A stretch of 64,000 nt of DNA, taken from the NCBI GenBank assembly GCA_001898485.1, contig MKTY01000024.1, positions 310,001 to 374,000 on the forward strand. The letters run 5' to 3'. Under the pieces are notes generated by a model, which did no database searches, was not told the origin of the DNA, and saw only the letters and a list, made by a program, of their open reading frames with translations. Of this stretch, positions 8,687 to 16,496 are shown piece by piece. Positions within the stretch are counted from its first letter, which is position 1; each line of letters starts with the position of its first letter. The position numbers and the translations under genes were made by a program. Source of the DNA: Sphingobacteriales bacterium 46-32 (GTDB lineage Bacteria > Bacteroidota > Bacteroidia > Chitinophagales > Chitinophagaceae).

Positions 8687-9603
8687 TGCGTAAACATATT
8701 TATCTGTTACTGTTGCTTGTACTGGTTTTTGCCAGGCCCCGGGCTCAGGAATTGCAGGCCCGGATTACCGTGCTTACCAGCAAGATCAGTACACAAACAG
8801 ATAAAAAAATCTTTCAAACACTTCAGGCAGGTCTCACCACCTTTCTGAATACCCGCAAGTGGACAAAAGACGCTTTTTTGCCCAATGAAAAAATCAATTG
8901 CAACTTCCTGCTTAATGTAGAGCAGGAGCTGGGGAATAATATTTTTAAAGCCCGCCTGACGGTACAGGCAGCCCGTCCCGTATATGGTACTATGTACGAT
9001 TCGCCCATGATCAATTATGTTGACGATAATGTGGTATTTCGTTACCAGGAGTTTCAGCCGATCGAGTTTAATGAGAACCGTGTACAGGGCAATGATCCCG
9101 TTGCCGCCAACCTTACTGCCGTACTCGCCTATTATGTAAACATTATCCTGGGTTTTGACTATGCCTCTTTTTCATTGCGGGGCGGTGATCCTTATTTTCA
9201 GAAGGCCTGGAATATTGTCAACAATGCGCCTGAAAGCCGCGATATCACCGGATGGAAATCGTTTGAAAGTCAGCGCAACCGCTACTGGCTGGCCGAGAAC
9301 CTTAATAACAATCGTTTTGCGCAGGTGCATGAGGCCGTATATTCCTATTACCGCTCGGGTATGGATTTGTTTTTTGATAATGCAGATGAAGGACGCACCG
9401 GTGTATTGAATGCCATTACCTTTCTCTCGAATATCAATAAGGAAAATCCTAATTCCATGATCATCCAGTTTTTCTTTCAGGGACGTAGCGGAGAACTGGT
9501 AAAAGTATTTAGTAAAGCCGATACCGATCTTCGTACCAGGGCTCAGGAAATGCTGAGCAAACTGGATTTAACCAATGCAGCCGCGTATAAAGAATTGAAA
9601 TGA
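8683..9603 (+). CDS. DUF4835 family protein
   Basis: 306 residues with a signal peptide (residues 1-21, ending RPRAQ). It matches DUF4835, a periplasmic or envelope protein of unknown function found throughout Bacteroidota directly after coaBC. Recognisable stretches are LQARITVLTSKI (25-36) and the SMIIQFFFQGRSGELVKVF region near the end. It overlaps coaBC and the next gene by 4 bases each, so the three are one translational unit. In many relatives recN follows; here a DUF4296 lipoprotein gene takes that place. Confidence 0.85.
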   Translation: MMRKHIYLLLLLVLVFARPRAQELQARITVLTSKISTQTDKKIFQTLQAGLTTFLNTRKWTKDAFLPNEKINCNFLLNVEQELGNNIFKARLTVQAARPVYGTMYDSPMINYVDDNVVFRYQEFQPIEFNENRVQGNDPVAANLTAVLAYYVNIILGFDYASFSLRGGDPYFQKAWNIVNNAPESRDITGWKSFESQRNRYWLAENLNNNRFAQVHEAVYSYYRSGMDLFFDNADEGRTGVLNAITFLSNINKENPNSMIIQFFFQGRSGELVKVFSKADTDLRTRAQEMLSKLDLTNAAAYKELK

Positions 9604-10109
9604 GAATCTCCCTTTGTGTCGTTAGTATATGTCTGTGCATGATGGCCTGTAACCGCGGTCCTAAAGTGCCTAAAGGTGTATTGCAGCCAGATAAGATGGA
9701 GGATGTGTTGTGGGATATGATTCAGACAGGTGAGTTTCTGAGCGGATATGTATTATACCGCGATACGAACATCAATGCAGTGCTGGAAAGTCAGCGCTGG
9801 TACGAGAAAGTATATTCCTTTCATCAGATCAGCAAAGAAGATTTCAAACGCAGTTATAACTGGTACCGCGATCATCCGGATATGATGAAGCGTATTCTGG
9901 ATTCTTTATCTGTCAGAAAAGATCCCGAGCCAACTCCTGCTGCTGTTGCCAAAGACAGTTCGTCCACATCGTCTCCTGATACAGCCCGTTTACGAAAAGA
10001 TACCACATCAAAAATGCCGGGTTCGATCAGGGTCGAAACACCGGGCAGCATTATATTACGGGATAGTATAAAGGAAAGACGGAAACGCGCCCTGCAAAAA
10101 CAAAACTGA
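9600..10109 (+). CDS. DUF4296 family lipoprotein
   Basis: 169 residues. The signal MRISLCVVSICLCMMAC gives a lipoprotein Cys at 17. Residues 25-100 (VLQPDKMEDVLWDMIQTGEFL, then RYKVYSFHQISKEDFKRSYNWY-type sequence) match DUF4296, a small lipoprotein family of unknown function in Bacteroidota. The last 60 residues are a low-complexity, charged, Ser/Thr-rich tail (PDTARLRKDTTSK, KERRKRALQ). Its start overlaps the DUF4835 stop by 4 bases. Confidence 0.82.
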   Translation: MRISLCVVSICLCMMACNRGPKVPKGVLQPDKMEDVLWDMIQTGEFLSGYVLYRDTNINAVLESQRWYEKVYSFHQISKEDFKRSYNWYRDHPDMMKRILDSLSVRKDPEPTPAAVAKDSSSTSSPDTARLRKDTTSKMPGSIRVETPGSIILRDSIKERRKRALQKQN

Positions 10110-10164
10110 TTTCTGTCAGTTTCCCTTTCAGGTTTCCTAATTTTACCGCACAATTGTATTGCCG

Positions 10165-10860
10165 ATGAATAAAGTAGTGGCTTCAGCAGATGAAGCAATT
10201 CACGACATTAAAGACGGTGCTGTACTCCTGCTCGGAGGTTTTGGCCTCTGTGGTATCCCCGAAAATTGTATTGCGGCACTGGTTCGTAAAGGCGTAAGTG
10301 GCCTTACCTGTATTTCCAATAATGCCGGTGTCGATGATTTCGGTATCGGGCTCATGCTTCAGCACAAGCAGGTTAAAAAAATGATTTCCTCCTATGTAGG
10401 TGAAAATGCCGAGTTTGAACGGCAACTGCTCAGTGGCGAGCTGGAAGTAGAATTGATACCGCAGGGTACACTGGCCACGCGCTGCCTGGCTGCGGGCTAT
10501 GGTATTCCTGCGTTCTTTACACCTGCAGGAGTGGGTACCGAAGTAGCTGCCGGAAAGGAGCAGCGTCGCTTTGGTGATAAGGACTACCTGATGGAAATGG
10601 CATTTGATGCAGACTTTGCCCTTGTAAAAGCATGGAAGGGTGATACGGCGGGTAATCTGATCTTTCATGCCACCGCCCGCAATTTTAATCCCATGATGGC
10701 CATGGCAGGCCGTATTACCATAGCCGAAGTGGAAGAGCTGGTTCCTGCCGGCGAGCTTGAGCCCGACAGTATACATACACCGGGCATATATGTGCACCGC
10801 ATTTTCAGGGGCACACAGTATGAAAAGAGAATTGAACAGCGTACGGTACGCACCAGTTGA
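10165..10860 (+). CDS. scoA: 3-oxoacid CoA-transferase subunit A
   Basis: 231 residues from the ATG at 10165; a TTG two codons upstream is less likely. This family I CoA-transferase subunit shows the CoA-binding [10 protein letters not shown] loop (about 22-31), the [10 protein letters not shown] region and the [23 protein letters not shown] block. With subunit B it moves CoA from succinyl-CoA to acetoacetate, linking ketone-body or butanoate metabolism to the citric acid cycle. Subunit B starts 32 bases downstream. Confidence 0.93.
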   Translation: MNKVVASADEAIHDIKDGAVLLLGGFGLCGIPENCIAALVRKGVSGLTCISNNAGVDDFGIGLMLQHKQVKKMISSYVGENAEFERQLLSGELEVELIPQGTLATRCLAAGYGIPAFFTPAGVGTEVAAGKEQRRFGDKDYLMEMAFDADFALVKAWKGDTAGNLIFHATARNFNPMMAMAGRITIAEVEELVPAGELEPDSIHTPGIYVHRIFRGTQYEKRIEQRTVRTS

Positions 10861-10892
10861 CAGAGTTTTTCATTTAGTTTATTTTATCAGTT

Positions 10893-11552
10893 ATGGCATT
10901 AACCAAAGAGCAAATTGCCCAACGTATAGCGCGTGAATTGCGCAACGGCTATTATGTAAATCTTGGTATAGGCATCCCAACCCTGGTCGCCAATTACATT
11001 CCCGAAGGAGTGGAAGTGGTTCTGCAAAGTGAAAATGGCCTGCTGGGTATGGGCCCATTCCCGCTGGCCGGCACCGAAGACCCCGATCTGATCAATGCCG
11101 GTAAGCAAACGATTACTACCGTGCCCGGCTCTGCTTTTTTCGACTCGGCGCTCAGCTTTGGAATGATCCGTGCCGGAAAAGTAGACCTCACTGTACTGGG
11201 AGCCATGGAGGTGAGTGAACAGGGTGATATTGCCAACTGGAAAATTCCGGGTAAAATGGTAAAGGGAATGGGCGGTGCTATGGACCTGGTTGCAAGTGCC
11301 CGTCATATCATCGTGGCTATGATGCATACGAATCCGAAGGGCGAGAGTAAGCTGCTGCCTCAATGTACCTTACCGCTTACGGGAGTGCGTTGTGTGAAAA
11401 AGATTGTCTCAGATCTTGCCGTGCTGGATGTATTGCCCGAAGGCGGATTCAGATTGCTGGAGCGTGCTCCGGGGGTAAGTGTGGATGAAATAAAGCAAAA
11501 GACGGCGGGCAGACTGGTGATTGAAGGGGAAGTGCCGGAGATAAGGTGCTGA
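10893..11552 (+). CDS. scoB: 3-oxoacid CoA-transferase subunit B
   Basis: 219 residues. It carries the catalytic glutamate in QSENGLLGMGPFP (about residues 45-57, in the SENG motif that forms the glutamyl-CoA thioester). Other family landmarks are VNLGIGIPTLVANYI and GSAFFDSALSFGMIRAGKVD. It is the partner of scoA and is co-transcribed with it. The stop codon is followed at once by the mosaic repeat block at 11553. Confidence 0.95.
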   Translation: MALTKEQIAQRIARELRNGYYVNLGIGIPTLVANYIPEGVEVVLQSENGLLGMGPFPLAGTEDPDLINAGKQTITTVPGSAFFDSALSFGMIRAGKVDLTVLGAMEVSEQGDIANWKIPGKMVKGMGGAMDLVASARHIIVAMMHTNPKGESKLLPQCTLPLTGVRCVKKIVSDLAVLDVLPEGGFRLLERAPGVSVDEIKQKTAGRLVIEGEVPEIRC

Positions 11553-11735
11553 TGTGATTGATGTGCTGATGTGATTAATGTGCTGATGTGCTAATGAAGA
11601 GAGATTTGAAGATTTGAAAATTTGATGATTTGAAGATGGGAAAGCAATGTGCTAATATGCTAATGTGTGGAATGTGCTAATACTTAGCATACCCCTTAAA
11701 CCCCTTAAACTCTTTATACCCTTTATACTTTTACA
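11553..11735. repeat. Mosaic intergenic repeat block, copy 1
   Basis: No gene is present. The block is built from three unit types in order: GTGCTGATG/GTGCTAATG units (11555-11597), GATTTGAA/AATTTGATG units (11601-11637), then CCTTAAA/CTTTATACC units (11692-11732). Positions 11589-11654 match 16348-16405 in reverse complement over 58 bases with no mismatch, apart from one extra GATTTGAA unit here. It sits between two convergent genes. Confidence 0.85.
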
Positions 11736-11743
11736 CCCACCTT

Positions 11744-12394
11744 CTAATCGATCAGGTTGTTTTTTACAGCAAAAAACACCAGGCCGGCTGTATTCTTGCT
11801 GCCGAAACGTTCCATCAGGCGGTCTTTGATCGCTTCTACGGTGCGCGGACTTATTTCCATCTTCTGGGCTATTTCCTGTGCAGTAAATTCCATGCAGATA
11901 AAACGCAACACATCTCTTTCCTTATCGCTCAGCGTTATCTCATTGTTGAGCGAAGGCACCACTTTTTGGCGGGAGTGTGATTTCTTCAGCAGAATGCGGT
12001 TGACAAAGTTGTTGAGATAGTATCCTTTTTCAGATACTTCCATGATGGCCCTGCGGATCTCCTGCGGTTCAGCATTTTTGAGCAGGTAACCATTGGCGCC
12101 ATTTTCCATCAGGTGATAGACAAAACGCTCGTCTTCGTACATACTAAGCACCAATACCTTTATGCCGGGAAACTGTTTGCTGATTACTTTGGTGGTTTCA
12201 ATACCGTCTTTGCCGGGCATACGAAGATCCATCAGCACAACATCAGGTTCTGACTCGGGTAATCCCTGCAGCAATTCTTCTCCGTTTTCGGCTTCCTGTA
12301 CAAATTTGATATTGGTAAAAGGCCGAAGCGAAAGGATCACACCTTTGCGAAATATTTTATGGTCATCAGCAATTGCTACTTTGATCATTCCCAT
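11744..12394 (-). CDS. NarL/FixJ-type response regulator
   Basis: 216 residues. Receiver domain (about 3-120) with AIADDH (8-13) and phosphoacceptor Asp56 in DVVLMDLRMP. A LuxR-type helix-turn-helix (about 150-212) carries LSDKERDVLRFICMEFTAQEIAQKM and SPRTVEAIKDRLMERFG. It controls transcription after phosphorylation. The histidine kinase gene lies 39 bases upstream on the same strand, and a 7TM protein precedes that, so the three form one operon and this regulator is the likely kinase partner. Confidence 0.93.
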   Translation of the reverse strand: MGMIKVAIADDHKIFRKGVILSLRPFTNIKFVQEAENGEELLQGLPESEPDVVLMDLRMPGKDGIETTKVISKQFPGIKVLVLSMYEDERFVYHLMENGANGYLLKNAEPQEIRRAIMEVSEKGYYLNNFVNRILLKKSHSRQKVVPSLNNEITLSDKERDVLRFICMEFTAQEIAQKMEISPRTVEAIKDRLMERFGSKNTAGLVFFAVKNNLID

Positions 12395-12433
12395 AGATTC
12401 AGATGAAAGATAAAATTAGCAAATTAAACCCAA

Positions 12434-13261
12434 CTACTGGTAGGGCTCATCTTTGGGCAGTTCAATGGTGACCTTGTAATAGGTCTGAGAAATATCTTTT
12501 TCGAAATATATACTGCCTTGTACTACACGGAGGCGGCTACTGATATTTTTCAATCCAAGTCCGATATTGCTTTTGTTGAGCTTGTCGAAATCGGCCTGTA
12601 CCAGTCCACGTCCGTCATGATGAATACGCAAATAGAATTTATCGCCGTGTACATTTTGGGTAAGGTGGATAAAACTGGAACTACTGTGTTTTAGAATATT
12701 ATTGACCAGTTCCTGTACAATACGGAATACCACCAGTTCTTTTTCGGGTTTTAACCGCTCGCGGTAATCGTGGAACCGGCTGCTTGCATTCATAGTACCC
12801 GAGCCGCTGATCTTTTGAAACAGATCATTTACGGCAGACTCCAGGCCGAAATTTTTCAGCGTGGGAGGCATCAGGCTGTGGCTGATATTACGTACCAGCT
12901 GAATGGTATCATCAATGATCTGGCGGGCCTGAAAAATAGATTGCAGTTGGGTGGCCTTATCCTGGTTGACCAGGTTTTCGTTCAGGTATAAGCGTGCTGT
13001 GGCGAGCAGGGGCCCTGCATCATCGTGCAGGTCGGCCGCCAGGCGTTGACGTTCTTCTTCCTGCAGTTTGATTGAGGCAGTAAGAAGGATCTTTTGTTGC
13101 TCCTCTTCCATTTTTTGCAGGGTACGCTGATAGCGGCTCACCTTGCGCTGGTGAAAGATGATGAACATTACAAGGCCTACAGTGAGCACCAACATCCCCA
13201 TGGTGCCTATAAAAAGCACTGAGGAAACTCCTGACTGGTTGGTGGCTTGAAGGAAAAACAT
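12434..13261 (-). CDS. Sensor histidine kinase (NarX/DesK type)
   Basis: 275 residues. One membrane helix (about 14-37) is followed by a short coiled coil, then a HisKA_3 domain with phosphorylated His79 in RLAADLHDDAGPLLATARL, then an ATPase domain (about 165-270) with ELVNNILKHSS, HHDGRGL and IGLGLKNISSRL. There is no periplasmic sensing domain, so the signal probably arrives through a partner, plausibly the 7TM protein encoded 18 bases upstream. The downstream response regulator is the likely target. Confidence 0.92.
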   Translation of the reverse strand: MFFLQATNQSGVSSVLFIGTMGMLVLTVGLVMFIIFHQRKVSRYQRTLQKMEEEQQKILLTASIKLQEEERQRLAADLHDDAGPLLATARLYLNENLVNQDKATQLQSIFQARQIIDDTIQLVRNISHSLMPPTLKNFGLESAVNDLFQKISGSGTMNASSRFHDYRERLKPEKELVVFRIVQELVNNILKHSSSSFIHLTQNVHGDKFYLRIHHDGRGLVQADFDKLNKSNIGLGLKNISSRLRVVQGSIYFEKDISQTYYKVTIELPKDEPYQ

Positions 13262-13279
13262 AATGGGTAGTACAGTTCT

Positions 13280-13999
13280 TTATCTAACATCCAGGTCCAA
13301 AAACGGAATGGATGATGGCGGGTTTTTAGGTTTAGGTTGTCTATAACAGATGATCATGGCTATGGCGAAAAATATGTTTTTCAGGATATAGAAAATATCA
13401 ATCAGGACGGCGAATTTTCTTCCTTCTCCCGGAGCCAGTTGATTGGCGTAAAGATAAATAAAGAAAGATCCCGATAAATATAGCATAAACCCGATCACCA
13501 CCCAGAATCTGTAATTGTAATTGATGTAAGAATCTTTAATGAGGTTGCTCATTTCAAAAAGTAAATAGAAAGAAAAGCTGAGGATGAGCAGGGTCTCCAC
13601 ACCAATAGGAATGGAATCGATACGGCTTCGCTTGGCTGTAAAGAAGTAAAATGCCAGAAAGGTGATGAATGCCAGCGAAAACAGCAGGATGATCCGGCGC
13701 ATGATCTTATTGCGTACACTCAGCCAGATAAATCCGGAAAAGCATATATATTCAAAAAAGGTAAGAAAGCTGTTGTAATAACGGCTGGCATCGGGTGGCA
13801 GCGATTCGAGGGTAGTAAATAACAGGTCGCCCAAAATACTTACGGAGCAGTAAGCAAAAATGATCCAAAGTCCTTTTTCGCTGCGTAATTTGCCGATAAA
13901 CAGAAGGAAAAGTGCGAAGGGTAGGTAGTCCGCGTAACCAGATATATATGAAAAAAGGTTTTCTATGACTTTGGATTTTACCCAAATATAGAAAACCAA
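13280..13999 (-). CDS. Seven-helix membrane protein of unknown function
   Basis: 239 residues, mostly hydrophobic, with about seven predicted membrane helices (near 20-36, 43-62, 76-94, 100-118, 132-148, 162-185 and 195-220) and a basic, proline-rich tail (RQPKPKNPP). I do not recognise a named family. Its position as first gene in an operon with a kinase lacking a sensor domain suggests a signal-input role (inference). A promoter-like TATATTTG on the minus strand (13983-13990) falls just inside the annotated start, so the true start may be a little downstream at a non-ATG codon. Confidence 0.7.
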   Translation of the reverse strand: MVFYIWVKSKVIENLFSYISGYADYLPFALFLLFIGKLRSEKGLWIIFAYCSVSILGDLLFTTLESLPPDASRYYNSFLTFFEYICFSGFIWLSVRNKIMRRIILLFSLAFITFLAFYFFTAKRSRIDSIPIGVETLLILSFSFYLLFEMSNLIKDSYINYNYRFWVVIGFMLYLSGSFFIYLYANQLAPGEGRKFAVLIDIFYILKNIFFAIAMIICYRQPKPKNPPSSIPFLDLDVR

Positions 14000-14730
14000 T
14001 TAAAGATTTGAAAGAATTGGAACTTATTTGTTGAACCAATCTTCTACGATCAGAACTGAATCCCAATCGATTTGTCTTTTGCCTAACCTTTTCATAACAG
14101 TAACGTTTTTTTTGAATTCTTGAATCGATTCTGACCCAAAATTTGTGCATACCGGCAGGTTATTCCATAGGGGGAAACACGGAAGGTGGCATACAAATCG
14201 CCTGAAATGCAAGCTGGTAAAGGACTTCAGGGAAATTACCTCGTAGATAATCTATCTAAAAATGGGGATTTTCCCTGGTGTTTTACCGTAATTTTACGGT
14301 CGTAAAAATAGGTAAACTTACCAGGATTTTTTACTTTTTTTCCTGGGTTATGCACAGCTGTGGATAAACGGAGAGGGAGAAAAACAAAAAAGAAGTTGAT
14401 TGACACTGGATTTCGCAACGGTTCTTCAAGGAATACTGGAAATCATGTTATGGACGGTTTTCCCGGGTTGAGCGGGTTGGGATATTGGATGATGAGGGGG
14501 CTGATCCTCGTCAATCAACTTATAACAAATATAACCCCGTCTCACTACCGCCACAAGAGCAATTGTGCGGACTTCCGGAAAGATGGTATTTACGGCCACA
14601 ATCGTAGCCTTACCAGCCGGTAGCCGGGTAATGATACGAATGGGGCAGGAAGTTGGATGACCGGAAGGATAACAGCGTGCGGGCCGGTCAAAATTTTGAA
14701 TGTGAAGCAAATAAGACGCGCAAAAAAAAC
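14000..14730. other. Gene-free stretch with paired DnaA-box-like sites and palindromes
   Basis: About 790 bases lie between divergent genes. Short open frames on both strands look like chance (no start context, no family, odd composition). Notable features are the palindrome TTTTACGGTCGTAAAA (14292-14307), GGTAAACTTACC (14311-14322), an AT-rich run with T tracts (14323-14341), and two facing DnaA-box-like 9-mers, TTATGCACA (14348-14356) and TGTGGATAA (14359-14367), 2 bases apart. A 30-base purine-rich tract follows. Confidence 0.6.
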
Positions 14731-14738
14731 TACATTTG
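14731..14738 (+). promoter_or_regulatory. -7 promoter box of the orphan response regulator
   Basis: TACATTTG matches TAnnTTTG. The predicted transcript start is near 14743, about 45 bases before the ATG at 14790. No -33 box is evident. Confidence 0.45.
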
Positions 14739-14789
14739 GCATCGGAAAATCACCCGGTTCCGCTAATACGGGCTAAAACCTGACTACTC

Positions 14790-15446
14790 ATGAGCATGCA
14801 GCAGATTAAAGTGGCCATTGCAGACGACCACAAGATATTTCGGGACGGTATCCGCATGGCGCTGAAGGATAAAGAATATCTCAAAATCCTCTGGGAAGCC
14901 GAGGACGGAAAAGACCTGATGCATAAACTTCAACTCAAGGTGCCGGACGTAATCCTTATGGACATCCGGATGCCTGAAGTGGATGGTATCAATGCTATAA
15001 GCATGATCCGTAAAGAGTATGAAGCCGTTAAGATCATTGTCCTCACCATGTACGACGACCAGGAGATGATCACCAAGATGATGGAAATGGGTGCCAATGC
15101 CTATCTCACCAAAACCACTGACCCCGAAGAGATCTACCAGGCCATCCTGACCTGCATGAACGACGATTTCTATTTCAACGAGCTGGTGAATAAAGCAGTT
15201 CTTCTCAAACTGCAACATAAAAAGACAGTACGCCAGTTTTATCCCAATCCGATAAAACTTTCTGAAAAGGAGATCCGCATCCTGCGTCTTATTGCAGAAG
15301 ACAAGACAACGGAAGAGATTTCCAAAGAAGTATTCCTGAGTCCCCGTACCATCGAAACCATCCGGCAGAACATGAAGCAGAAGGTAGGAGCCAAAACCAT
15401 TGCCGGTCTGGTTATGTATGCTATGCGCAATAAGATTTTAGAATAA
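14790..15446 (+). CDS. NarL/FixJ-type response regulator (no kinase adjacent)
   Basis: 218 residues. Receiver domain with AIADDH (9-14) and phosphoacceptor Asp58 (VILMDIRMPE); a LuxR-type DNA-binding domain (about 150-215) has LSEKEIRILRLIAEDKTTEEISKEV and SPRTIETIRQNMKQKVG. The layout is close to the regulator at 11744-12394, so the two are probably paralogues. No kinase gene is next to it, though the kinase at 12434-13261 lies 1.5 kb away on the other strand. A methyltransferase gene follows 40 bases downstream. Confidence 0.92.
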   Translation: MSMQQIKVAIADDHKIFRDGIRMALKDKEYLKILWEAEDGKDLMHKLQLKVPDVILMDIRMPEVDGINAISMIRKEYEAVKIIVLTMYDDQEMITKMMEMGANAYLTKTTDPEEIYQAILTCMNDDFYFNELVNKAVLLKLQHKKTVRQFYPNPIKLSEKEIRILRLIAEDKTTEEISKEVFLSPRTIETIRQNMKQKVGAKTIAGLVMYAMRNKILE

Positions 15447-15486
15447 TCAATTATCATACTGCCTCTCCCTTTCAACCACCTGTGCT

Positions 15487-16230
15487 ATGAGCAATCCGGG
15501 TACTTTATTTGATGGCCTTTATAAAGATCTGTGGCGGAAAATAGTGCCCGAAGCGCTTACACAGGTTGAACTGGAGTTTATTCTGCAGGTTACTGGGCTT
15601 GAACCCGGCGATGCAGTACTCGACCTCATGTGCGGTTATGGCCGGCATACACTTGGCCTGGCGCAGAAAGGAATCCAGCTTACCGCCATTGACAGCGCGC
15701 CGGAGTATGTGGAAGAAATCAGGCAGGCGGCAGGTGATTCTTTACCGGTAACAGCACTTGCTGCCAGGGTAGAAGACCTGGAGCTGGCTCAGTCTTTCGA
15801 TGCTGTTATCTGTATGGGCAACAGCATTTCTTCGCTCAATAAAGAACAGACGCTTATCCTTTTTCAAAAAGTAGCGCAGTACCTCAAACCAGGATCTGTG
15901 TTTGTACTCAATACCTGGATGCTTACTGAAATCATAAGTCATAAGATCAAAGAGCATGAGTGGTTTCATATCGGCGAATACAAATACCTCCTGGAAAATA
16001 AATTTCACCTCTTCCCCACACGTCTCGAAACAACGCACACCATCATTACAAAAGATGGACAGATGGAGGAGAAAAACGATACTGACTTCATTTTTTCCAT
16101 TGCTGAATTCAGCGAAATGCTGAAACAAACCGGCCTGACCCTTAAACAGGTTTTCAGCACTCCGCGCAAGCGGCCCTTTAACCTCGGCGATGAGTATGCG
16201 TATCTGCTCGCAGTGAAAGAAGAAGTTTAA
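15487..16230 (+). CDS. Class I SAM-dependent methyltransferase
   Basis: 247 residues. Rossmann-type methyltransferase with motif I VLDLMCGYGRHTLGL (about 40-54), an acidic residue ending strand 2 (LTAIDSAPEYV) and the FDAVICMGNSISSL motif near residue 100. Substrate is unknown. The C-terminal half (TTHTIITKDGQ, then FSEMLKQTGL) is typical of small-molecule methyltransferases. It may be co-transcribed with the upstream response regulator. Confidence 0.85.
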   Translation: MSNPGTLFDGLYKDLWRKIVPEALTQVELEFILQVTGLEPGDAVLDLMCGYGRHTLGLAQKGIQLTAIDSAPEYVEEIRQAAGDSLPVTALAARVEDLELAQSFDAVICMGNSISSLNKEQTLILFQKVAQYLKPGSVFVLNTWMLTEIISHKIKEHEWFHIGEYKYLLENKFHLFPTRLETTHTIITKDGQMEEKNDTDFIFSIAEFSEMLKQTGLTLKQVFSTPRKRPFNLGDEYAYLLAVKEEV

Positions 16231-16440
16231 AAAGTATAAAGGTTTAAAAGTTTAAAGGGGTTAAGGCGTATAAAGAGTTTAAAGAGTGCTGTACTAAGCA
16301 GGCTATTCGTATCATGCCACATAGGCACATTCCCACAATAGCATATTTAGCACATTGCTTTCCCATCTTCAAATCATCAAATTTTCAAATCTCTCTTCAT
16401 TAGCACATTCCTCACATCAGCACACCAGCACATTAAAATA
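16231..16440. repeat. Mosaic intergenic repeat block, copy 2 (inverted relative to copy 1)
   Basis: No gene is present. In order it holds GTATAAAGG/TTTAAAG units (16231-16288), a diverged middle, then TAGCACATT (16348-16356), CTTCAAATC/ATTTTCAAATC (16367-16392) and TTAGCACATTC units. This is the reverse complement of the order in copy 1. It lies between convergent genes (methyltransferase and T9SS cargo protein). Confidence 0.85.
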
Positions 16441-16473
16441 AAAGTGGCTGACAGATCGTGTCTGCCAGCCACT
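16436..16473 (-). terminator. Terminator of the T9SS cargo gene
   Basis: AGTGGCTG (16443-16450) pairs with CAGCCACT (16466-16473), with further pairing inside. On the minus strand the stem is followed by TTTTATTTT. It starts 24 bases after the stop codon. Confidence 0.85.
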
Positions 16474-16496
16474 GCTCAACCGTCCATTGTTGAATA

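Noticed and set aside
14024-14710. Several 60-95 codon open frames in the gene-free region
   Set aside because: They overlap on both strands, have no family resemblance and unusual composition, and coincide with palindromes and T-rich runs.
11553-16440. Composite transposon or genomic island bounded by inverted repeats
   Set aside because: No transposase or target-site duplication is seen, base composition matches the surroundings, and the same repeat units occur elsewhere as ordinary gene-end elements.
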